Below are positions 1-7,087 of a DNA stretch of 34,833 nt, one piece after another. The notes below the pieces were generated by a model, which saw only the letters and a list, made by a program, of their open reading frames with translations, made no database searches and was not told the DNA's origin. The stretch comes from Candidatus Aquidulcis sp. Its GTDB lineage: Bacteria > Chloroflexota > Limnocylindria > Limnocylindrales > Limnocylindraceae. Made by a program: the position numbers and the translations under genes. Location of the stretch: positions 1 through 34,833 of the forward strand of contig QWRK01000003.1 of assembly GCA_003670455.1 (NCBI GenBank). Direction: 5' to 3'. Every line of letters starts with the position of its first letter. The stretch's first letter is position 1.

Positions 1-29
1 AGGGGCGTGGCTCTGGCGACGGGGCCTAG

Positions 30-914
30 GTGCTTGGCGAGCTGCGTCGCAGGCTCGGCACGGGCGGCCTCTTCGGGGGCGGCTCACTGATGGTCGTCGC
101 TGGCGCTGGGCGCCTCGGGCGCACCAAGGATCTGCGCGCCAACCTCACCGACACCCTCGCCAACATGGCCCCGGGGAACGGTGTCGTCTTAGTAGATCAG
201 CGTGCACGTCGACCAAACCTCAAAGGGATGCGGCCCGATGGGCCAGGCGAACTAGGAGTGTTGGTGCAAGATCGCGGCGGTAGTGTGGTGATCTGTGCAT
301 CGCCTGGTCCTGGCGAGCTGGCGTCGTGGTTACTGGCGCGCGCAAAGAGCGCCGGCCGCGAGATCGCCGGCGATGCGGCGAAGTCGATCGCCGAGCGACT
401 CGGTGCCGAAGTGCGCGAACCCGACCTTGATCGCAGCGGTATTCGCATGACATCGGTCGTGGAGCTTGAGAAGTTGATGCTCGCGATTCCTACCGGACCA
501 ATCTCGCTACGCGCCGTTGATGCGCTCGTTGCTGATCGCGGTGTTGGGTCACTCTTCGCCTTTGCCGACGCGATCGTCTCGCGCAGTGGCACGCTGGTCT
601 CGAAGCACCTCCTACGTGCGGTCAGTGAGCCAGGGCCGATGGTGGTGGCAACACTGCATCGAAAGATGCGCGACCTTGCGCAGATTCACGGCGCAACGGT
701 TGTTGAAGGTGCGTCGGTCGCGACGGCTGCCCGAACGATTGGCATGCATGAGTTCCCCGCCGGCAAGCTTGCCGAGGCGGCGCGCAAGTGGAGCAGCACA
801 GAGATCGCCGACGCAATCAATGGATTAGTTGAACTCGATGCGATCAGTAAGGGCGACGGCGAACGGGCCTGGGGCCCGGCGCTGACTCGCTGGAGCGCTG
901 CGCGCATTCGCTAA
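30..914 (+). CDS. holA: DNA polymerase III subunit delta (N-terminally short)
   Basis: The delta subunit of the clamp loader opens the beta sliding clamp so that it can be loaded on primed DNA. The 294-residue reading frame matches the family from its first residues: LFGGGSLMVV near residue 14-23 is the Walker-B-like region of the N-terminal AAA+ domain. The middle resembles HolA domain II (MTSVVELEKLMLAI) and the end is the C-terminal collar domain (LLRAVSEPGPMVVATLHRKMRDL). HolA is normally about 320-340 residues, and roughly 50 residues that should carry the nucleotide-fold start are missing. The frame opens at GTG directly after an in-frame TAG (27-29), and only 29 bases of upstream sequence are available. 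It may be a frameshifted gene, an assembly edge error or a true short form. The identification is fairly secure; the start is not. Confidence 0.75.
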   Translation: MLGELRRRLGTGGLFGGGSLMVVAGAGRLGRTKDLRANLTDTLANMAPGNGVVLVDQRARRPNLKGMRPDGPGELGVLVQDRGGSVVICASPGPGELASWLLARAKSAGREIAGDAAKSIAERLGAEVREPDLDRSGIRMTSVVELEKLMLAIPTGPISLRAVDALVADRGVGSLFAFADAIVSRSGTLVSKHLLRAVSEPGPMVVATLHRKMRDLAQIHGATVVEGASVATAARTIGMHEFPAGKLAEAARKWSSTEIADAINGLVELDAISKGDGERAWGPALTRWSAARIR

Positions 915-939
915 CGCAGCGCTCCGAGCGCGTCGTTAG
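911..939. terminator. Hairpin between convergent holA and MFS genes
   Basis: The 26 bases between two convergent stop codons form a nearly symmetrical inverted repeat: CTAACG pairs with CGTTAG, and GCGCT pairs with AGCGC around a CCG loop, with two unpaired bases between the stems. There is no clear T-tract on either strand, so a shared bidirectional terminator is plausible but not certain. Confidence 0.4.
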
Positions 940-940
940 A

Positions 941-2185
941 TCAGCCTTCGCGCTTCTCCGGTACAGCCTGCAGCAGGTACCAGCCCACGAGCATCGTGGC
1001 GAGCAGGGTCAGCAAGCCGACCGTGTACGCGCCGGTGCCAAGCACTGGGAAGAGGAAGAAAATCGTGGCGCCATACAGCAAGCCACCGATCACCTGTGAA
1101 CCCTTACCCACGAGACCGTAGAGGCCGTAGAACTCACCGAGCTGCCTCGGTGGGGAGAGGCGGTACATGAGGATTCGGTCAGCGCCCGAGAGGCCGCCGA
1201 AGCCGAAGCCGAGCACCACGCCGGCCACGATGAACGGGATCGGCGAGACAAAGAGCGCGCCGATGACCAGTGCAACCGCCCAGAGGGCGAGCACGCGGTT
1301 CAGCGTTGCCTTTGGTCCCTGGCTGTCGGTGAGGCGTCCCCACACGAGGCCGCCAATGACCGCGGTTGATGCGAGTGCAACGAGCACATAGTTCGCCTCA
1401 CCTTGCGTGAAGCCAACCGCCTGCACCGCAAAGATCGCCATGATCGAGATCACGGTGTTCTGTGCGTCGGTGTAGAAGAAGCGTGCCGTCAGGAAGCGCC
1501 TCAGGCCTGGGTACTTCTTGAGCTCTCGAATGGTTCCGAGCGTTGCCATCAGCGAGTTGCCACCAGCAACCTTCCCTGACGGTTCTGGAACCTCCTTAAT
1601 GAAGATGAAGATTGGCAGTGAGAGCACCCCGAACAAAATCGGAGCAATCACAAAGACCTGCGCGACGGAAACGTCACCGAAGAGAATAATCACGCCGATC
1701 AGAATCGTGCCGAGGTAGCCGAGGCCGTTACCGAGCCCCGAAACCCAGCCACGGTTCGCTGGCGTGCTCACGATCTTGATCGTGGCGTCGTAATAGACCA
1801 GGGCTGACTGGTAGCCAAAGTTTGCGATGCAGAAGAGCACCACGCCCATGCCGACCGGCACCGACGGGATGAAGATCGCCGGGATGATCGCGAGAAGCGT
1901 AAAGAAGAGGAGATACGGAAGTCGTCGACCCGCACGATCGGAGATCGCACCAATCGCCGGCGAGATCAACGCATTGATACCGACGGAGAGGGCGATCGAG
2001 ATCTGCAGCCAGAGGTTTCCCTGTGACTCGCCGAGCCCCTGCTCGCTGGTCAGATAGAGACCAATCGCATACGAGAAGATTCCGTACGACCAGATGGTGT
2101 TGGCCAAGTCGTAGAGGGTCCACGAGGCGATCCAGGTCGCCGGAACGGTGATCTTGACGCCGCCAGCGGCGTTCCGTGTAGCCAT
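941..2185 (-). CDS. MFS transporter, UMF1/Atg22-like family
   Basis: A 414-residue integral membrane protein with about 12 hydrophobic segments. Family hallmarks are the N-terminal SWTLYDLANTIWSYGIFSYA, the inter-helix loop SDRAGRRLPYL, and the GWVSGLGNGLGYLGTIL stretch typical of UMF1 family permeases (relatives of yeast Atg22 vacuolar effluxer). The substrate is not known; amino-acid or small-metabolite efflux is a guess from the family. The ORF track starts 18 codons upstream, but the ATG at 2185 has a strong GGGAGG Shine-Dalgarno seven bases before it and begins the conserved region, so I take that start. The gene is convergent with holA and divergent from nth. Unlike many neighbours it appears to have a transcribed leader. 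Confidence 0.85.
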   Translation of the reverse strand: MATRNAAGGVKITVPATWIASWTLYDLANTIWSYGIFSYAIGLYLTSEQGLGESQGNLWLQISIALSVGINALISPAIGAISDRAGRRLPYLLFFTLLAIIPAIFIPSVPVGMGVVLFCIANFGYQSALVYYDATIKIVSTPANRGWVSGLGNGLGYLGTILIGVIILFGDVSVAQVFVIAPILFGVLSLPIFIFIKEVPEPSGKVAGGNSLMATLGTIRELKKYPGLRRFLTARFFYTDAQNTVISIMAIFAVQAVGFTQGEANYVLVALASTAVIGGLVWGRLTDSQGPKATLNRVLALWAVALVIGALFVSPIPFIVAGVVLGFGFGGLSGADRILMYRLSPPRQLGEFYGLYGLVGKGSQVIGGLLYGATIFFLFPVLGTGAYTVGLLTLLATMLVGWYLLQAVPEKREG

Positions 2186-2259
2186 GTTTGTCCTCCCAAT
2201 CCCGAATCCGCAGCGCGGGCACGCTGTCGGTTCGGTCAAGAGACAGGATGAGGGTTCAG

Positions 2260-2274
2260 GGGGCGTTATGCCCC
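2260..2274 (-). other. Small hairpin in the MFS leader
   Basis: A perfect five-base-pair hairpin, GGGGC-ATAAC-GCCCC when read on the minus strand, lies about 75 bases upstream of the UMF1-type transporter start. The promoter of that gene is not clear, so whether this part is transcribed is unknown. An 11-base match to it (GGGGCATAACG) occurs in the leader of the amino-acid ABC operon near 28614. Confidence 0.3.
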
Positions 2275-2318
2275 TCTAGGCGCGCACGGTGCGCCGTGAT
2301 TTGGTGCGGCTGGGGGGC

Positions 2319-2324
2319 TACGAT
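2319..2324 (+). promoter_or_regulatory. -10 box of nth, leaderless type
   Basis: TACGAT is followed by exactly six bases and then the ATG of the endonuclease III gene. Transcription would begin at or beside the start codon, giving a leaderless mRNA. No convincing -35 element is seen. Confidence 0.6.
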
Positions 2325-2330
2325 GCGGGC

Positions 2331-3068
2331 ATGCCACCCGCACGAAAACGGCCAGTTTCCGCACGAATTAGCCCGGCGCAAGCCTGGGTGAAGCAGTTGA
2401 AGAAGCGTCGCCCTGGGGTGGTCGAGGACGCCTTATCGGGCCTCGCCACCCTCTACGGCACCCCAACCTGGAAACCTCGAATGGACCCGATCAGTGAGCT
2501 TGTCACCACGATCCTGAGCCAGAACACCAGCGACACCAATGCGGAACGCGCCTTTACGGCGCTCCGCGCCCGCTACCCAGATTGGGCCGCTGTTGAGGCG
2601 GCGCCGGTGCGCTCCCTTGCCGCCGTGATCAAGAGTGGCGGTCTCGCCGCGCAGAAGGCGCCGCGCATCAAGGCAGCGCTCCGCGCCACACGCGAACAGA
2701 GCGGCTCGTATGACCTGACGTTTCTGACAGCGATGGAGCCGCTGGCGGCGCGCGACTGGCTCACCGCCATTCCGGGGATCGGCCCGAAGACGGCATCGAT
2801 CGTGATGCTTTTCTGTTTCGGAGTGCCGCTGATGCCAGTAGATACGCATGTTGAGCGCGTCTCAAAGCGGATCGGGTTACTGCCACCAAAGGCGAGCCTG
2901 CAGTTCGCGCATGATGCCTGGCTTGATCTGGTAGAGCCGTCGCGCATGTACGAGGCGCACGTCGCGCTCATCCGCCACGGTCGCGGTCACTGTGATGCGC
3001 TGCGTCCAGATTGCGAACGCTGCCCAATTCGCCCGCGTTGTCGCTACGTTGAAAAGCGCGCGCCGTAG
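2331..3068 (+). CDS. nth: Endonuclease III
   Basis: A bifunctional DNA glycosylase/AP lyase that removes oxidised pyrimidines in base excision repair. The protein (245 residues from the chosen start) has the helix-hairpin-helix motif LTAIPGIGPKTASIVM with the catalytic lysine in GPKTA. The catalytic aspartate is in VDTHVERVSKR. The C-terminal iron-sulphur ligands are spaced CX6CX2CX5C (CDALRPDCERCPIRPRC). An N-terminal basic stretch of about 30 residues precedes the conserved core. The ORF track begins at 2289, but ATG 2331 has a -10 box six bases upstream, so translation very likely starts there. The gene converges on the S51-like gene with a 13-base gap. Confidence 0.93.
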   Translation: MPPARKRPVSARISPAQAWVKQLKKRRPGVVEDALSGLATLYGTPTWKPRMDPISELVTTILSQNTSDTNAERAFTALRARYPDWAAVEAAPVRSLAAVIKSGGLAAQKAPRIKAALRATREQSGSYDLTFLTAMEPLAARDWLTAIPGIGPKTASIVMLFCFGVPLMPVDTHVERVSKRIGLLPPKASLQFAHDAWLDLVEPSRMYEAHVALIRHGRGHCDALRPDCERCPIRPRCRYVEKRAP

Positions 3069-3081
3069 CGCGTCGCGAGTT

Positions 3082-3723
3082 CTAGCGCGCGTCGCTGCGG
3101 TGTGCACTCACTTGTGACCAGGGTGCACTTCTAAAGTCAAGACCACCCGGCTCTCCCGACGTGCGCGATCCAAGGCCGAGCACCTCGACTGCAGCGCCGG
3201 TTGGCAGCGCAAGTCGTGGGCCACCATTCGGTAGCGCCGCATCGGTAAGGTCGGCGAGTCGCTCATCGTTGCCGCCAGTCGCATGCGCCAGAATGCTCCA
3301 CGCACCGAGTGCACCGATGCCATCAATCACGCGAATGGCGTGGCCGCCGCAGGTGCACGAGGCGGCGCGCCGACCGAGCGCCATTGCCGATGCAGAGTCG
3401 GCGATGATCGTGAGGTGCGGCAGCGTGATGGCGTTCGTCAGCTCGCGCACTCGCTCTGGTTGATCAAGCAGGCGTGTTGCGTCGCCGCCACAGAGGAAGA
3501 GGGTGGTCGGTTCGGTGACCTCATGCGGCAGATGCGCAACCAAAGTGGCCTCGCGTCCGGCGGCCGACAGGAGCTGCTGCAGGGTGCGCGCCTGGCGATC
3601 ATCGTCTGAGGCGATGGAGGCGAGCAGCAGGGGGCCAGGCTGTGCGGCGAGCCAGTGCAGCGCCTCCGGCCATGCGTGGGCCGAGCGTCCGAGTCCGCCG
3701 CCAGAGAGGTAGAGGGTTGCCAT
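3082..3723 (-). CDS. Peptidase S51 / class I GAT-like protein
   Basis: A 213-residue protein with no confident functional assignment. It carries features of the S51 (dipeptidase E / cyanophycinase) fold: the glycine loop LFLCGGDATRLL at residues 75-86, a serine-containing turn IIADSASAMALG at 107-117 where S51 enzymes have GxSAGA, and a downstream histidine segment LAHATGGNDERL (145-156) resembling the HF-x-R-x-R-L region of that family. The nucleophile motif is degenerate, so activity is uncertain. It starts at ATG 3723, six bases after a TAGGAT -10 box. It is transcribed divergently from another S51-like gene 37 bases away, which suggests a related pair. Confidence 0.5.
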   Translation of the reverse strand: MATLYLSGGGLGRSAHAWPEALHWLAAQPGPLLLASIASDDDRQARTLQQLLSAAGREATLVAHLPHEVTEPTTLFLCGGDATRLLDQPERVRELTNAITLPHLTIIADSASAMALGRRAASCTCGGHAIRVIDGIGALGAWSILAHATGGNDERLADLTDAALPNGGPRLALPTGAAVEVLGLGSRTSGEPGGLDFRSAPWSQVSAHRSDAR

Positions 3724-3729
3724 GCAGTG

Positions 3730-3754
3730 ATCCTACTGGGGGCTGCGCCATACT
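3730..3754. promoter_or_regulatory. Divergent leaderless promoter pair
   Basis: Two -10 boxes face away from each other in the 37-base gap between the two S51-like genes. TAGGAT on the minus strand (3730-3735) lies six bases before ATG 3723. CATACT on the plus strand (3749-3754) lies six bases before ATG 3761. The space is too small for two separate -35 regions outside the opposing gene starts. Confidence 0.55.
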
Positions 3755-3760
3755 TACGGC

Positions 3761-4828
3761 ATGACGGCAGAAACGGCTCTAGGGCGAATTGTCCTCATCG
3801 GTTCGGGCGAGATCGGCCCATCGATGGCGCCGCTGCATCGCAGCATCGTCGCCTCACTACCGAAGCGCAGCACCCCGTCGTCACTCGTTGCCCTCGACGG
3901 CAGCTACGACTTCCAAACCAACCGCGCTGAGATGGGCGAGAAGATCGCCGTCTTCTTCCGCTCGAAGGTTGGCATTCCGACGACCGTCATCGGCCTCCCC
4001 GAGACTGACCGCGCTGGCGCCGACCTTGCCCCGTCAGCGCTTGCGCCAACGATCGCCGGGCTGAATGCGGCCGACCTCATCTTCTTGGGACCAGGATCTC
4101 CGTCGCGCGCGCTCCGTCGCTGGGGTGGCACACCTATCGTTGAGCAACTCATCGCTCGCATTCGCAACGGCGCCACGCTGATCGCATCGTCGGCCGCCGC
4201 AGCGGCATCGGGGCGACACACCATCCCGGTCTATGAGATCTACAAGGCGGGAACCAATCCTGTCTGGCTTGAGGGACTTGACATCATCGGTGCGCTCACC
4301 GGTCTCGCTGTGGCGATCGTCCCCCACTGGAACAACAACGAAGGTGCAACACACGACACCTCACGCTGCTTCATTGGCGAAGGCCGCTTGCAGCAACTAG
4401 AGCGAGTGCTCCCTGATGGTGCCGCCATTCTGGGTATCGACGAACACTCCGCCCTCACCATCGACCTTGGTGCGAACAGCGTCACCGTTGGCGGCAAGGG
4501 TGCGGTGACGATTCGCATTCCAGGGATCGGCGAAACCGCACTACACAGCGGCGCAACAGAGTCACTGGCCGCCTTTGCCGCACGATTCGGTGCGGCTGCA
4601 GGTGCCCCACGCGCAGCTCTCCCAGCAACCGAGGCGCTCCTCCCTGTGCCGGCATCAGCGCCTGGTGTAGATGTGAGTGTCGCCGTGGAGCAGCTGATTG
4701 AACTGCGAGCAACAGCTCGTGCCGAGCGCCGATTCAGTGATGCAGATGCACTGCGTGCAGCAATCGAAGCACTTGGCGTGGAGTTAGTGGACGAGCCGAC
4801 CGGAGCGCGCTGGAGTCTTCGCTCCTAG
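3761..4828 (+). CDS. S51-like domain fused to CysRS-type C-terminal tail
   Basis: A 355-residue two-domain protein. Residues 1 to about 260 look like a cyanophycinase/dipeptidase-E type alpha/beta domain: FLGPGSPSRALRRW at 108-121 is the glycine loop, ATLIASSAAAAASG at 138-151 is the nucleophile-elbow position (Ser143 or Ser144), and VPHWNNNEG at 187-195 supplies a candidate catalytic histidine. After an Ala/Pro linker, residues 310-354 (ELRATARAERRFSDADALRA, then ELVDEPTGARWSLR) match the end of cysteinyl-tRNA synthetase, which contacts the tRNA anticodon region. No CysRS catalytic core is present. Function is unknown; it could be mis-annotated as CysS on the tail alone. It starts at ATG 3761 behind a CATACT -10 box and overlaps the convergent SDR gene by four bases. 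Confidence 0.6.
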   Translation: MTAETALGRIVLIGSGEIGPSMAPLHRSIVASLPKRSTPSSLVALDGSYDFQTNRAEMGEKIAVFFRSKVGIPTTVIGLPETDRAGADLAPSALAPTIAGLNAADLIFLGPGSPSRALRRWGGTPIVEQLIARIRNGATLIASSAAAAASGRHTIPVYEIYKAGTNPVWLEGLDIIGALTGLAVAIVPHWNNNEGATHDTSRCFIGEGRLQQLERVLPDGAAILGIDEHSALTIDLGANSVTVGGKGAVTIRIPGIGETALHSGATESLAAFAARFGAAAGAPRAALPATEALLPVPASAPGVDVSVAVEQLIELRATARAERRFSDADALRAAIEALGVELVDEPTGARWSLRS

Positions 4829-5607
4829 CGAGGAAAGCGAGAGCTGATCGCGCCCATGCGGCGCAGAAGAAAGCTCGGCATCAGGCTCAAGAATCGTGCT
4901 GAGAGTGCGTTCATCCATCCTGGAACCACAAGCGCGCGTCCATCACGTAGCGCCTCAAGAGCAGCACGGGCAACAGTGTCCGCAGAGGTCAGTAGGAAGT
5001 TCGGCAGGCCCGAACTCTGGCTCAAGCCGCCGCGCTCTTGGAATCCGGTTGGCGTAAATCCAGGGGCAACGCAGGTCACCTTCACGCCGAACGGCTTCGC
5101 CTCTTCATGGAGCGCCAGGGTGAAGTGCCGCACGTAGGCTTTGGTCGCAGCGTAGGTGGTGAAGCCAGGGAACGGAATGAACGAGGCGAGCGACGCCACA
5201 TTCAGAATCCCGCCACTCTTTCGGGGCGCCATCGCAACAAGTGCCGCGCGTGAAAGGAGCGTCAGCGCGGTGACATTGACAGCGATCTCATTCGCCTCAC
5301 CCTCTGAATCAAGCTCGGTAATCTTGCCGAATCGTCCGTAGCCAGCATTATTGACAAGGATCTCAATCGGTCGAGCGCCATCCAAGATGCGAGCTTCTAC
5401 CTTCGCCACATCGGCACTCTGCGAAAGGTCGGCGACGATCGTCTCGCTCGCCGCGCCAAGTGCGGCGGCGAGCCCAGCGACACGCGCTAGCTCATCACCA
5501 CGTCGTGCCACCAACACCAGGTCGTGGCCGCTCGATGCCAGGCGCAGAGCGATGCGCTCGCCAATGCCCGACGAGGCTCCCGTAATCAGTGCAATTGGAC
5601 GTGCCAT
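4825..5607 (-). CDS. Short-chain dehydrogenase/reductase (SDR)
   Basis: A 260-residue NAD(P)-dependent oxidoreductase of the classical SDR family. It shows the dinucleotide-binding TGASSGIGER near residues 9-18, LVARR ending beta-strand 2 (suggesting NADPH preference), NNAG after strand 4, and the catalytic S...YAATK pair. The C-terminal PGWMNALSARFLSLMPSFLLRRM is hydrophobic and may associate with membrane, as in DltE/YqjQ-like SDRs. Substrate unknown. The ORF track extends upstream through the tRNA gene, which cannot be right. ATG 5607 is six bases after a CATACT -10 box and begins the Rossmann fold, so it is the start. Confidence 0.88.
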   Translation of the reverse strand: MARPIALITGASSGIGERIALRLASSGHDLVLVARRGDELARVAGLAAALGAASETIVADLSQSADVAKVEARILDGARPIEILVNNAGYGRFGKITELDSEGEANEIAVNVTALTLLSRAALVAMAPRKSGGILNVASLASFIPFPGFTTYAATKAYVRHFTLALHEEAKPFGVKVTCVAPGFTPTGFQERGGLSQSSGLPNFLLTSADTVARAALEALRDGRALVVPGWMNALSARFLSLMPSFLLRRMGAISSRFPR

Positions 5608-5613
5608 GTGAAG

Positions 5614-5619
5614 AGTATG
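5614..5619 (-). promoter_or_regulatory. -10 box of the SDR gene, leaderless type
   Basis: CATACT on the minus strand lies six bases before ATG 5607. It falls between the 3' end of the tRNA gene and the SDR start, so the SDR can be transcribed separately from the tRNA. Confidence 0.5.
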
Positions 5620-5628
5620 AACGAAGGA

Positions 5629-5705
5629 TGGTAGGGGGGCCTGGAATCGAACCAGGGACCGCCGAGATATAAGCTCGGAGCTCTTACCAACTGAGCTACC
5701 CCCCC
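5629..5705 (-). tRNA. trnI: tRNA-Ile (anticodon UAU), CCA encoded
   Basis: A complete cloverleaf folds on the minus strand. The acceptor stem is seven Gs paired with CCCCCC plus a G-U first pair; the D arm is GCTC/GAGC; the anticodon stem is CCGAG/CTCGG; the T arm is CCTGG-TTCGATT-CCAGG. The anticodon loop is CTTATAT, giving T at 33, anticodon TAT at 34-36 and A at 37. This would read AUA isoleucine codons directly. The discriminator A is followed by an encoded CCA (5631-5629). A UAU-anticodon isoleucine tRNA is uncommon in bacteria, which usually read AUA with a CAU-anticodon tRNA modified by TilS. Confidence 0.9.
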
Positions 5706-5724
5706 GAGGGAGACTGACCACCGC

Positions 5725-5730
5725 AGTATG
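5725..5730 (-). promoter_or_regulatory. Possible -10 box of tRNA-Ile
   Basis: CATACT on the minus strand sits 19 bases before the mature tRNA 5' end, a normal distance for a tRNA promoter with a short 5' leader. It lies inside an inverted repeat, CCGCAG...CTGCGG (5721-5740), that may also serve to end the upstream UbiA transcript. Confidence 0.35.
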
Positions 5731-5754
5731 AAGCCTGCGGGCAGCTGTTCGCTA

Positions 5755-6234
5755 CTACTTGATCGTAACGGCCACTTCGAGCGCCTCGCGCTCAAACTCC
5801 GCGGTGCAGACCACGGTCACAAACCAGACCCCCTTGGTTGAGCCCGCTCGCCAGGTGAAGGTGGCAAGGCCGCCGCTAGGAACGAAGAGCGCGGCTGGGG
5901 CCTCCCCCTCACGTGCCAGCGCAGGCACACCGATCTCGCATTCCGAGCCGGCGCTCGCCCGAACGGTGAGAAGAACCTCCGCGCCACGGGCGACGGCAAC
6001 TGGCGGGTCGACCTCAAGGGCAATCGGCAGCGATGGCACCACGGATGGTGATGGGTCTACCGAGGGCGAAGTCTCAGGGTCGTTAGAGGCGGAAGCTGTT
6101 GCGCTTGGTCGGGGCGTGCTGGTGTCAGTGCCGCCGTCAAAGAGCGAGCCGATTGCGCCGAGGATGATGAGCCCGACGATAAGGGTGCCGCAGCCAGACT
6201 TGGTCGAGCGCTGTGCCGCGCGAAGGACGTTCAT
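5755..6234 (-). CDS. Membrane-anchored extracytoplasmic protein, unknown
   Basis: A protein of about 159 residues not recognised as a known family. One hydrophobic segment (GTLIVGLIILGAIGSLF, residues 16-32) follows a short basic N-terminus. A Ser/Thr/Pro-rich low-complexity linker (about residues 35-70) comes next, then a domain of about 85 residues with alternating beta-strand pattern (LEVDPPVAVARGAEVLLTVR; ATFTWRAGSTKGVWFVTVVC) resembling an Ig-like or cell-surface beta-sandwich. Two cysteines (CEIGV and VVCTAEF) could form a disulphide outside the cell. The ATG at 6234 follows the ubiA-family stop directly, and TTG 6237 is an alternative start, so the two genes form an operon and are likely translationally coupled. 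Confidence 0.6.
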   Translation of the reverse strand: MNVLRAAQRSTKSGCGTLIVGLIILGAIGSLFDGGTDTSTPRPSATASASNDPETSPSVDPSPSVVPSLPIALEVDPPVAVARGAEVLLTVRASAGSECEIGVPALAREGEAPAALFVPSGGLATFTWRAGSTKGVWFVTVVCTAEFEREALEVAVTIK

Positions 6235-6237
6235 CAA

Positions 6238-7050
6238 TTAATCGTACGAGAGCGCAATCGCGATGGCACAAGAGGCAAGTGCAAGTGCGCTCACCTCCCA
6301 GCCACGCTGGCGCAGATCGCGACGCACACGAGTGCTAAGCGTGACCCCAACACCTAGGAGTAACCCGCCGGTGACGAGGAGAGCTGGCGAGGCAGTCGTT
6401 GGCGCGCTCACGAGAAGGAGGAGGTAGGTAAGACCGTGGAGCAGCGCGAGCAAAAGGATTGTCCGCTGATGGCCGAGCCGCACCACGGCGCCGTTTGCAC
6501 CAACTGACTTATCGAGCTCGCGATCGGCGAGTGCGTTCTGGAGCGCAAGTGCACTTCCGCCAGGAAGCGCAATCAAACAGAGTGTTGCAATTGCGGTGGG
6601 GAGCGGAGCCCCTGCGGCACTCCACGAAAATGCTGGAATGAGTGCGACCCCGAGAGCGAATGGAAGGAACGAGATCGGCGTGCGCTTGATCCCCGCGTTA
6701 TAGAGATAGCCAAGCGTTGCGCCGGCGGCGGCGATCGCCAGGCTCGTGGAGCTGAGCGCAGAGGCCGCCGCTAGCCCTGCGGTTGCGGCAACAATCACCA
6801 TCACTCGTGCCTCACGGGGCGAAACGTTTCCGCCCACCAGTGGCTTCTCTGCCCTCCCCGCATCACCAGCCTGGTCAAGGAGATCGTTCATCGCGCCAAT
6901 GGAGGTGTGCACCCCAAGCATGGTGATGGCCGCGAGTGCCGCCTGACTCGCTGAGCCCCCAGCCGTCGTCGTGAGCGCCGCCGCAACGAGCGCGTTCAGG
7001 AGCGTCGGCAGCGGATGGGCGAGTCGCACGAGGGCAGCGAGATGAGCCAT
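6238..7050 (-). CDS. UbiA-family prenyltransferase
   Basis: A 270-residue membrane prenyltransferase with eight or nine hydrophobic helices. The first Mg-pyrophosphate motif NDLLDQAGD (NDxxDxxxD) is at about residues 55-63, and the second, LADRELDKSVGANGAVVRLG, lies around 173-192. The SPREARVMVI segment between helices is also typical. The family transfers prenyl chains onto aromatic or lipid acceptors (quinone, haem or archaeal-type lipid pathways). The substrate cannot be told here, and no quinone or haem-O gene lies adjacent. It starts at ATG 7050, six bases after TAGGCT. It heads an operon with the small anchored protein and is divergent from the ABC exporter. Confidence 0.85.
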   Translation of the reverse strand: MAHLAALVRLAHPLPTLLNALVAAALTTTAGGSASQAALAAITMLGVHTSIGAMNDLLDQAGDAGRAEKPLVGGNVSPREARVMVIVAATAGLAAASALSSTSLAIAAAGATLGYLYNAGIKRTPISFLPFALGVALIPAFSWSAAGAPLPTAIATLCLIALPGGSALALQNALADRELDKSVGANGAVVRLGHQRTILLLALLHGLTYLLLLVSAPTTASPALLVTGGLLLGVGVTLSTRVRRDLRQRGWEVSALALASCAIAIALSYD

Positions 7051-7056
7051 AAGACG

Positions 7057-7080
7057 AGCCTACCCTGACAGGAGTAGGAT
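7057..7080. promoter_or_regulatory. Divergent leaderless promoter pair (UbiA / ABC exporter)
   Basis: TAGGCT on the minus strand (7057-7062) is six bases before ATG 7050, and TAGGAT on the plus strand (7075-7080) is seven bases before ATG 7088. The two -10 boxes share a 37-base intergenic region. Confidence 0.6.
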
Positions 7081-7087
7081 TGCGCCG

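Noticed and set aside
5608-5721. ORF-track extension of the SDR gene
   Set aside because: It reads through the tRNA-Ile gene, and the Rossmann fold begins at 5607 behind a -10 box.
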